From: Burkholderiales bacterium
GTDB lineage: Bacteria; Pseudomonadota; Gammaproteobacteria; Burkholderiales; Nitrosomonadaceae
DNA: 64,000 nucleotides
NCBI GenBank assembly: GCA_015075225.1
Contig: JABTUQ010000003.1
Coordinates: 310,001 to 374,000, forward strand
Reading direction: 5' to 3'
The notes below the pieces were generated by a model. That model searched no databases. It worked only from the letters and a program-made list of their open reading frames with translations, and was not told the DNA's origin. Below are positions 30,188-36,797 of this stretch, one piece after another; position 1 is the first letter of the stretch, and every line of letters begins with the position of its first letter. A program made the translations under genes and the position numbers.

Positions 30188-30841
30188 ATGATCAGCTTTA
30201 ATAATGTCAGCAAATTTTATCCTGGAGGCTTTGAAGCGCTCAAAGGTATTACCCTGGCAATCAATCCGGGAGAGCTGGTTCTGTTTTCCGGACATTCCGG
30301 GGCGGGTAAAAGCACGCTGTTAAAGCTGATTCCCGCCATAGAGCGCCCTACATCAGGAAATGTCGTCGTGGGGCAGCAAAATATAGGCACGCTCAGGCGA
30401 AGTGCCATTCCTTATCTGCGCAGAAATATCGGCATGATTTTTCAGGGGCAGAAAATCCTTTACGATCGTAATGTATTTGCCAACGTCATGCTGCCGCTGC
30501 AGGTGACGGGTTTTGATACCAGAACCAGTGCCGCGCGCGTGCGAGCCGCTCTGGATAAAGTGGGTTTGCTGCACAAGGAAAAGGCTGATCCCATTACCTT
30601 GTCGGGTGGCGAGAAGCAGCGTTTGTGCATAGCGCGTGCAGTCGTTCATCGCCCAACCATCCTGATTGCGGATGAGCCCACCGCCAATCTGGACAGCAAC
30701 TATGCGCGGGACATTATGGCTGTTTTTGAATCGTTCAATCAGGTGGGTGTAACTGTCCTGATTTCAACGCACGACACTATGCTGCTCGATATAACCCGGC
30801 ATCGTATCGTCGAGCTGAAACAAGGGAAACTGATCGTATGA
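30188..30841 (+). CDS. ftsE: Cell division ATP-binding protein FtsE
   Basis: ATPase of the FtsEX complex that couples divisome state to periplasmic wall hydrolases. 217 residues from ATG 30188 (MISFNNVSKFYPGG). Walker A GHSGAGKS, Q-loop MIFQGQK, signature LSGGEKQR and Walker B ILIADEP are intact. It overlaps ftsX by 4 bp (ATGA), implying coupled translation. Confidence 0.96.
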   Translation: MISFNNVSKFYPGGFEALKGITLAINPGELVLFSGHSGAGKSTLLKLIPAIERPTSGNVVVGQQNIGTLRRSAIPYLRRNIGMIFQGQKILYDRNVFANVMLPLQVTGFDTRTSAARVRAALDKVGLLHKEKADPITLSGGEKQRLCIARAVVHRPTILIADEPTANLDSNYARDIMAVFESFNQVGVTVLISTHDTMLLDITRHRIVELKQGKLIV

Positions 30842-31632
30842 TTCGCTGGATATCTCAACACGGCCACGCATTCATGCGGGCACTCGGGCAGCTTGTATCC
30901 ACACCCGTTACCAGCCTGCTGAGCATTATCGTATTCAGTATTGTTCTGAGCCTGCCTGCCGGGATTTTTATTTTGATCGAAAATTTGCGCGAGATCTCGG
31001 GACAAGCCACAGATACGCAACAAATGACCCTGGTGCTGGATACCGCAGCCAGACAAGCTGATATAGAACAGATCAACACCCGGCTTGAGGCACTGGCCAC
31101 AATTGAAGGTTTCCAGTTCATCTCCAAAGAAATTGCCTTGCAGGAACTACTGCAGGAAAGCGGAATGGCCGAGGTGATGCGCAATCTGGGTGAAAACCCA
31201 CTGCCGGATGCTTTTGTAATCAATCTTGGCAGCATGTCTGCCAGTGAAATTGAACAACTTCAGGCCATGATGCAAGCCTGGCCCAATGTGGCTCATGTGT
31301 TGGTGGATACCGATTGGGCGAGAAAACTGGATGCACTGCTTGATGTGGCCAGGCTGATTGTCATCATGCTGGCATCGGTATTTGGTACCGCACTTATCAT
31401 TGTGATGTTCAACACGATTCGCCTACAGATATTGACGAAGCGCGATGAAATCGAGCTATCCAAACTCATTGGTGCTACCGATAGCTACATTTGCCGTCCA
31501 TTTCTGTATTTCGGTGCGATACAAGGTCTGGCAGGAGCAGCGCTGGCGTGGCTGTTGCTGTATTTTGCGATCATCCAGTTAAACGAAGCATTAACCGAAC
31601 TGGCCCGGCTATGTACCACCACATTCTCATAA
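30838..31632 (+). CDS. ftsX: Cell division protein FtsX, 3' end interrupted
   Basis: Membrane partner of FtsE. The frame gives 264 residues with the first membrane segment (about 22-45), the periplasmic loop, and segments two and three (about 170-195, 220-245). It then stops at TAA 31630-31632, before the fourth segment the family has. Pieces of the missing end follow in two frames: [15 protein letters not shown] in the same frame (31648-31692) and [16 protein letters not shown] in another (31683-31730). At least one small indel or nonsense change has therefore broken the C-terminus, or the sequence is wrong here. The normal end would lie just before or over the ispD start. Confidence 0.85.
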   Translation: MIRWISQHGHAFMRALGQLVSTPVTSLLSIIVFSIVLSLPAGIFILIENLREISGQATDTQQMTLVLDTAARQADIEQINTRLEALATIEGFQFISKEIALQELLQESGMAEVMRNLGENPLPDAFVINLGSMSASEIEQLQAMMQAWPNVAHVLVDTDWARKLDALLDVARLIVIMLASVFGTALIIVMFNTIRLQILTKRDEIELSKLIGATDSYICRPFLYFGAIQGLAGAALAWLLLYFAIIQLNEALTELARLCTTTFS

Positions 31633-31794
31633 ATCCCCTTTCCTTGGGACAGCCTGATTCTATTGTTGCTTTCTGCAACATTGGCTGGATGGGCGCGCTG
31701 GTCAGTAGCCCGCATCTGGCACAGATTGACCAGGAAGCACTATTTCCTAATGATTGCTATTTCTTTCTTCGATATCTATTTGCCTTGTTTCTTC

Positions 31795-32499
31795 ATGGCT
31801 GAATTTATTGCACTGATTCCCGCAGCCGGTTCCGGCTCGCGTATGGGAGAAGATCTTCCCAAACAATACCGGCTGCTTGCTGGTAAACCAATGATTTATC
31901 ATGCATTGCACACTTTATGCAGCACAGAGCGTATTGGTACTGTCTGCGTAGTATTGGCGCCCGATGACACCGAATGGAAGCGGTATGACTGGTCGGAATT
32001 TGTCGGCAAGATCAAAGTGCTCAACTGCGGCGGAGCAACCCGTGCCGAAAGCGTTACCAATGGCTTGAAAGCATTGCACGCTGCCAACCATGTACAGGAT
32101 CATGACTGGATACTGGTGCACGATGCCGCCCGACCGGGATTGAGTCATGCGCTGGTTGAACGTTTGCTTGATCAGCTAACAGATGACGAAGTGGGCGGTT
32201 TGCTGGCCGTGCCATTGGCAGATACGTTAAAGCGGGCAGATGAAGCTGGCCGGGTACAGCGCACCGAATCCAGGGAGTATTTATGGCAAGCGCAAACGCC
32301 GCAAATGTTTCGCACAAAATTACTGCTTGAGGCGCTGGGAAAGGCACACGCGGGTATTACCGATGACGCCAGCGCAGTGGAAGCACTGGGATATTCACCC
32401 AAACTGGTGATGGGTGATGCCTACAACTTTAAAGTGACTTATCCGCAGGATTTGAAACTGGCCGAACTGATATTGCAGGAACGCATTGCTACACGATGA
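31795..32499 (+). CDS. ispD: 2-C-methyl-D-erythritol 4-phosphate cytidylyltransferase
   Basis: Third step of the MEP isoprenoid pathway: makes CDP-methylerythritol. 234 residues from ATG 31795 ([25 protein letters not shown]). The CTP-binding loop [16 protein letters not shown] and [11 protein letters not shown] are typical. ispF, often fused or adjacent, is absent; after ispD the backbone ends at a tRNA-Ser fragment. Confidence 0.95.
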   Translation: MAEFIALIPAAGSGSRMGEDLPKQYRLLAGKPMIYHALHTLCSTERIGTVCVVLAPDDTEWKRYDWSEFVGKIKVLNCGGATRAESVTNGLKALHAANHVQDHDWILVHDAARPGLSHALVERLLDQLTDDEVGGLLAVPLADTLKRADEAGRVQRTESREYLWQAQTPQMFRTKLLLEALGKAHAGITDDASAVEALGYSPKLVMGDAYNFKVTYPQDLKLAELILQERIATR

Positions 32500-32533
32500 A
32501 GAAGGGTTGAGCACCTTCGGTTTGCCATAACTT

Positions 32534-32562
32534 TGGCGGAGAAGGCGGGATTCGAACCCGCA
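32534..32562 (-). tRNA. 3' fragment of a tRNA-Ser gene, probable island attachment site
   Basis: Read on the minus strand this gives a T-stem GCGGG, loop TTCGAAT, stem CCCGC, acceptor strand CTTCTCC, discriminator G and encoded CCA. The acceptor strand would pair with GGAGAAG, as in tRNA-Ser. No D-arm, anticodon arm or 5' acceptor strand lies upstream; the sequence turns AT-rich instead. It is a remnant of the kind left where an element integrates into a tRNA 3' end, with the CCA side facing the core genome and the other side facing the accessory region. Confidence 0.75.
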
Positions 32563-32897
32563 TCATTGATAAATAAAATCTTATTTATCAAATGGTTACA
32601 AAAAGTTGCTTCCTGAAAATAAGCATAAATGAGCATGTTTTGGCATAGCTTGGGCAACATTTTGGGCAACAATTTTTGTGATTAAATTATAAAAATTAAT
32701 CACAATTAATCAAAAAAATATTCTTGCTGTTTATTCTGTTGTTCGTAAGCGTCCATCCCAGCGAGGCCGAGCGGCTGGCTGATGGCACCGGCTGGATGCC
32801 CGCCGCGTCCGGTTTCAACGGCCAAAAGCAAAACCGCCACGCTGCCGGACTCTTGAAGGCGCCCCATCACCAGGGCGGGGCGCTGGTTTTCACGGCA
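32563..32897. other. Island edge, non-coding, with TTGGGCAAC direct repeats
   Basis: About 335 bp with no gene. TTGGGCAAC occurs at 32650-32658 and again at 32662-32670, 12 bp apart. A GTGATTAA/TTAATCAC inverted repeat follows near 32678-32702. Such direct repeats beside a tRNA fragment look like integrase arm sites, but no integrase gene is present. From about 32750 the composition turns GC-rich. Confidence 0.45.
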
Positions 32898-33935
32898 TCA
32901 CGTCAGCGTGTCCAAGTAGGCATCGCTGTCGTCAATGCCCAGCTCAATCCACATCGGCAGGTGGTCGCTCATGCGATAGGTGCGCCAGTCCTTAAAGCTG
33001 CGGCCCGGCTTTTCGGCGCGTTCCTTCGCGTAAGTCGCTTCGTCTTCGAGCCGGTAGACTTGCTCGAAGAAATCGAACACGCCGGCCTGGCCGGTCGGCT
33101 GCAAGCGCGCCAGGCGCTCGTAATAAGCGATCTGGTCGTAGTGCTTGTTCCTGGCGACGTTCGATCCGGGAATGCGGTTCAGTTCCTCGGGGACGACAAA
33201 ACCAGCTTGGGTGATGGCCTCCATCGTCACGTCCTTGCGATTGAAGATGTTGAAGTCGCCCAGTATGATGAGGTTGTCCGGCAGCGGTGGCGCGCCAGGT
33301 TCGTACTGCGGTGCCCCGGAGAGTTTGGCTGCGTTCCTGGCGATCGTTTCGCTGAAGGCTTTGATTTCGGCCAGCCGGCGCGGGTCTACGGACACGCTCT
33401 TGCCGTAGTAGATGTGGACCGTGGCCAGGGTCAGGTAAGCCCAGCCGGCCCGGAACCCCGCGATGTAAGGCGAGCGGGCCAACTGCAACGGCTCCTCCTG
33501 AGCGTTCCTCGCCTTGGGCAATACCAGCTCGGCTGCCAAGCCGGTGAAGCTGACCTTGCGGCGGTCGTACAGATAGGCCATCCGCTCCGAGTTGCCGGAC
33601 GTGCCCAGCGTCACGTCGGTGACGAGAAAGGCCCAGTCGTTGCCCAGTAGATGCCGCAGGCGTTGCAAGGGATACAGGCCGTCGCGCACTTCCTGGATGG
33701 CGATCAGGTCGAAGCGGCTCAGGATTTCGGCGATATAGTAGTACGGCTCGTCGCCCCGGTAGCCGTACTTGCCGGAGTCCAGCTCGCGGATGTTCCACGT
33801 CGCCAGCAGCAGTGTGTGGGTGGCCGTTCGCCTTGGGATGGCCTCGGTCAGCGCCGGCCGCAAGCGCTGCAAGCCCTCAATGATCCGCCGGCGCATCGCA
33901 GCGTCGCTGATCTTCTTCAACCTCGCGTAGTGCAT
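32898..33935 (-). CDS. Endonuclease/exonuclease/phosphatase family protein
   Basis: A 345-residue protein of the EEP (DNase I/exonuclease III-like) superfamily. Catalytic motifs in order: TWNIRELD, IAIQEVRD (metal Glu), IILGDFNIF, and DHLPMW at the C-terminus (His). ATG 33935 is preceded by GGGAGGG, a very good ribosome site. The frame is open further upstream into an XRE-type region, but that is probably a separate gene. The DNA is clearly more GC-rich than the flanking core genes, which suggests transfer. Substrate (DNA, phospholipid or other) cannot be told. Confidence 0.8.
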   Translation of the reverse strand: MHYARLKKISDAAMRRRIIEGLQRLRPALTEAIPRRTATHTLLLATWNIRELDSGKYGYRGDEPYYYIAEILSRFDLIAIQEVRDGLYPLQRLRHLLGNDWAFLVTDVTLGTSGNSERMAYLYDRRKVSFTGLAAELVLPKARNAQEEPLQLARSPYIAGFRAGWAYLTLATVHIYYGKSVSVDPRRLAEIKAFSETIARNAAKLSGAPQYEPGAPPLPDNLIILGDFNIFNRKDVTMEAITQAGFVVPEELNRIPGSNVARNKHYDQIAYYERLARLQPTGQAGVFDFFEQVYRLEDEATYAKERAEKPGRSFKDWRTYRMSDHLPMWIELGIDDSDAYLDTLT

Positions 33936-34234
33936 ACGTCCCTCCCGTTCGGCAGCGCCCGCGATTGCTTCCAGTTCCTTGCGTATCCGCGCCAGCAGTT
34001 GATCGGTTCCGGCCGGATTTCCGTCAGCATAGGCCAGCGTCAGCAGCGTGAAGGGATGCACATTCATGGCCTCGCACAGCTCGGCCACCCTGTTCAAGGG
34101 CGGGCTTTTCAGGCTGTGCTCCAGCGACGAACCATGTACGTGCGGCTCGACACGTCGGAGAACGCTTCCTGGCTCAAGCCACGCGCTTTCCTGACCATCT
34201 TCAACGCTGTCGCAAATGAGTTTTTCGCTGTCAT
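33936..34234 (-). pseudogene. XRE-type helix-turn-helix regulator, frameshifted
   Basis: From ATG 34234 the frame reads MTAKNSFATALKMVRKARG then LSQEAFSDVSSRTYM, a typical XRE helix-turn-helix. It then stops. The rest of the domain (SSLEHSLKSPPLNRVAELCEAM) continues in another frame from about 34125 and runs open toward the nuclease gene. Two extra bases (or one missing) at about 34125-34130 explain it. The intact form would be a small regulator just ahead of the nuclease gene. Confidence 0.7.
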
Positions 34235-34253
34235 TCGGTGGTTTCCTCAACAC

Positions 34254-34559
34254 TCAAAATGACATCTCGTTGCGTTCTATAGGGCCACAATCTACAGTGG
34301 TCGCTTGATGCCCGAGACATGCGCTTTTGTGCTTCTGCTGAAATCCGCATGTGTGGATTGCGCCAAATCCAGGGAACCGTATTCGTGTCATTGATCTGTA
34401 TTTCGTTGCCCGGCGCATTGTGCCTATTCCGGTCTGGGTTCAGACCGGCAACACATCCCATCCGCACTATTGCGCGAGTGCCGCACAGGCCCACCACTTG
34501 TCTTTGGAGAAGGTGTTCCGTCCGGATTCTGAAACTGACATTTCCTTTCCAATGCATCG
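34254..34559. other. Accessory intergenic region, no gene recognised
   Basis: About 300 bp between the XRE remnant and the transposase fragment. Open frames exist on both strands, but none shows a known domain or a ribosome site. It may be debris of a further insertion sequence. Confidence 0.35.
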
Positions 34560-34910
34560 ATAACTGAATCTGCTTTCCATCCAATAATCGAAGTAGCGTA
34601 TTTTTCCAAGTTTTCGGGGTAAAAATCGTTGTCAGTCAGTAGATATTCTATCTTCCCCAGTGCGGCAGGTAATTGTGTCAGCTGATCGAGCATCGGTTTG
34701 ACCCGTTCCCGGTCGTTACAGGCTGGTGTGACTGCCGGTGCGATGACCGGCATGCTGTTTGTATCAACGGCCGCCTGGGCGTTGTAAGCCTGTTCGAATC
34801 GACCGCCGGAAACGGGCATGATGCGCGATTCCTCGTCTGTCAGGTTGATCTGGTCTTTGTTTGTCTATCCGGCTACGGGCGGTGCAGGAGCGCCCAATTT
34901 TTTCTGCCGT
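34560..34910 (-). pseudogene. Fragment of an IS1182-family transposase
   Basis: Minus-strand reading gives INLTDEESRIMPVSGG then RFEQAYNAQAAVDTNSM, LLTDNDFY and related pieces. These match the centre of the transposase in the complete element at 56691-58201. An in-frame stop (PPVAG*TNKDQ) precedes this stretch, and N- and C-terminal parts are missing. Sequence after LLTDNDFY diverges from the other copy, so it comes from a related but different element. Confidence 0.75.
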
Positions 34911-35129
34911 GACAGTTTATCCTGTATTCAGCCAGTTCAACAGTTCCATTTCATCCGGCACGCCAGCACCTGATCCGGCTGCATTCTTCTCTTTTGATCT
35001 TCATTGGCCAGGAGTGTTGTCGCTTCAACTACCACTTCTTTGCGTTAATAAGTCCTTATTCTTGGTTGGTTATTAATAACAAACGCATAAAGGTGACGAT
35101 GTAAAACACTATTTTCTAATTCTTCATTC

Positions 35130-35355
35130 AACCTGGAAACCGCGATTGGACGCGTCCGAGTATGCGTCTGGCGTGCTGTCTGGCAAGGCGCGACGAGGCG
35201 CATGCTCATTCCCTGCAACGAGGAGCAGCGGAGCCAGGCAGGCAAGCGGGTGCGTAGCGGTCTCACCCACCAGGTTAGCATGAGCGAAGGCAGCAAGCTC
35301 ACTATCCATCGTGGTTTCCAGAAGCTGATAAGCAATCAATTGCGGTTTCCAGGTT
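35130..35355. mobile_element. 226-bp element with 19-bp inverted ends
   Basis: AACCTGGAAACCGCGATTG (35130-35148) and CAATTGCGGTTTCCAGGTT (35337-35355) are inverted repeats with one mismatch. The inside is GC-richer than the flanks and holds a GGACGCGTCC palindrome just inside the left arm. A minus-strand open frame spans it but lacks any known domain. A MITE or an IS end remnant is the best guess; no target duplication was found. Confidence 0.5.
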
Positions 35356-35383
35356 CATGCCCATTACGCTTGACAACAGGTGC

Positions 35384-35409
35384 GACAAATTGTCGCGCGA
35401 CAATTTGTC
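35384..35409. promoter_or_regulatory. 26-bp perfect palindrome upstream of the NRPS cluster
   Basis: GACAAATTGTCGC followed directly by its exact reverse complement, with no spacer. It lies about 113 bp before the MbtH-like gene. It could be an operator for a dimeric regulator or a cruciform-forming site. It has no T-run, so it is not a clear terminator. The regulator is unknown. Confidence 0.5.
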
Positions 35410-35456
35410 ACATTGACGGTATGAATCTCTGGGTTTAACTTCTAAAAAGGATGTTC

Positions 35457-35505
35457 GATTGAAATTTGTTAGCAGAGATTGAAATAATTTTTATTCGATT
35501 GAAAT
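35457..35505 (+). promoter_or_regulatory. Three GATTGAAAT direct repeats at exact 20-bp spacing
   Basis: GATTGAAAT occurs at 35457, 35477 and 35497, that is at exactly 20-bp steps, about two helical turns. Two copies are preceded by TTC. The last copy ends 16 bases before the ATG of the MbtH-like gene. Between copies two and three an AT-rich symmetric stretch (AAATAATTTTTATT) faintly resembles a Fur site. The array is a candidate activator-binding region for the NRPS operon. Confidence 0.5.
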
Positions 35506-35521
35506 ACTGAAAGGTGGTTCC

Positions 35522-35755
35522 ATGGTTTTGAGCAATGAAGAAGATACAACAATTTATCACGTAGTCATTAATCATGAAGAACAGTACTCAATATGGCCTG
35601 AGTATAAGGAAATACCCAGGGGGTGGCATTCTGTAGGCAAATCCGGGAAGAAAGATGATTGCCTTGCCTATATTGAGGAAGTATGGACGGATATGCGCCC
35701 ACTGAGTCTCCGTAAGCAAATGGCTGAGACAGAATCTCAAATCAACCCTCAATAA
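35522..35755 (+). CDS. MbtH-like protein
   Basis: A 77-residue chaperone-like partner of NRPS adenylation domains. The family signature is complete: the [10 protein letters not shown] strand, [34 protein letters not shown] lies 5 bases before the ATG. It is the first gene of the NRPS cluster and probably the head of its operon; many adenylation domains need such a protein to fold or act. Confidence 0.93.
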   Translation: MVLSNEEDTTIYHVVINHEEQYSIWPEYKEIPRGWHSVGKSGKKDDCLAYIEEVWTDMRPLSLRKQMAETESQINPQ

Positions 35756-35778
35756 TTCCACGGTTTGCCTGGTTAAAG

Positions 35779-36006
35779 ATGATTCAGGCTCAAATAAATA
35801 ATATCGTTTCTTCCTGGTTTCCAAAAGTGCGTATTAAACCCTCAGTGAGATTGCACCTTTTCTGTTTATCGTATGCGGGTGGCAGTGCTTCGATATATCA
35901 GTCATGGGCAAAGTGCTTTCCTGAGACCATCGATATCAGAGCTGATTCTTCTTTGTTTGAATCATATTGTTCCCGGTTTCATCCTTTTATTCATAAAGCC
36001 GCATGA
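35779..36006 (+). pseudogene. Type II thioesterase, truncated
   Basis: The 75-residue frame begins like a type II (editing) thioesterase: WFPKVRIKPSVRLHLFCLSYAGGSASIYQSWAKCFPETIDI. The GHSMG nucleophile elbow and the catalytic Asp and His are all missing, and the sequence after about residue 54 is not family-like. An internal deletion has removed most of the gene. Its stop overlaps the phosphopantetheinyl transferase start (ATGA). As it stands it cannot be active. Confidence 0.8.
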
Positions 36007-36797
36007 TGCAAGCGCTGATGTGTAACGAGACAAATACCAAAAATATCCTGCCAAGACGTGTAGTGCAGGTGTGGAAGGCAGATTTGGATACGCATGCACA
36101 TCAGGCTGGAGATTTTTATAAAGTTTTGTCACAGGATGAACAGTGTCGTGCCTTTCGTTATCAGTTTGTCAGGGATCGCCAGCGTTTTATTGTTGCTCGT
36201 GGAATTTTAAGGTTTCTGTTGGCAGATTATCTGGATGTACACCCTCATGAAATCAGGTTTGATTACGGTGCCGGCGGTAAACCTGAAGTTATCAAACCAG
36301 AAACACAGCTCACATTTAACCTGTCACATAGCGGTTCTGCCGTGTTATATGCGATATCCCGGGAAAATGAGATAGGTATTGATATCGAAACATTGCGTTT
36401 CGATCCTGTTGCAGGATCGATTGCCAGCCTGATCTTTTCAGATCGTGAACAGGCAATACTCGATACTTTCCCTGTTGACCAGAAAACAGTGGCACTTCTA
36501 CGGGGCTGGACGCGGAAGGAGGCTTATGTAAAAGCCAGAGGTACAGGATTGTTTTTTCCTTTGAAACAGATTGAAGTGCCTTTTGGACCTGTTGTCAGTA
36601 ACTTCCGAATAAATACTGAATACCGCCTGCACACAGAGGGTCATTTTCGGTTGTATTCCTTTAGCGTATTCCCGGGGTATGAATCAGCACTGGTCATAGG
36701 CGGCGATCCTGCATTGATTATGTATAAAACGTGGCCTGAGCAGACTGAGGTTACAGAAGCAGCCACAAGGTACTCAGAAGAGAGTACGTCATGGTAA
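36003..36797 (+). CDS. Sfp-type 4'-phosphopantetheinyl transferase
   Basis: Attaches the phosphopantetheine arm to carrier domains of the NRPS, 264 residues. Magnesium and CoA motifs are present: GIDIETLRFD and WTRKEAYVKARGTGL, and the N-terminal part has FNLSHSGSAVLYA. It overlaps the truncated thioesterase by 4 bp and the next NRPS gene by 7 bp, so it belongs to the same transcript. Confidence 0.93.
   Translation: MMQALMCNETNTKNILPRRVVQVWKADLDTHAHQAGDFYKVLSQDEQCRAFRYQFVRDRQRFIVARGILRFLLADYLDVHPHEIRFDYGAGGKPEVIKPETQLTFNLSHSGSAVLYAISRENEIGIDIETLRFDPVAGSIASLIFSDREQAILDTFPVDQKTVALLRGWTRKEAYVKARGTGLFFPLKQIEVPFGPVVSNFRINTEYRLHTEGHFRLYSFSVFPGYESALVIGGDPALIMYKTWPEQTEVTEAATRYSEESTSW

Noticed and set aside
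31663..31794. N-terminal extension fused in frame to IspD
   Set aside because: The extension is the residue of the ftsX 3' end; IspD starts at its usual [14 protein letters not shown].
32534..32562. End of a tmRNA gene
   Set aside because: The acceptor strand CTTCTCC pairs with GGAGAAG as in tRNA-Ser and lacks the tmRNA G-U signature; no tag region is present.
32724..33650. Long + strand open frame opposite the nuclease gene
   Set aside because: It is antisense to the EEP gene, whose catalytic motifs and ribosome site are clear; GC-rich DNA often leaves such open shadow frames.
35457..35505. CRISPR-like array
   Set aside because: The repeated unit is 9 bp with three copies and 11-bp gaps; it does not fit CRISPR repeat or spacer sizes and no cas gene is present.
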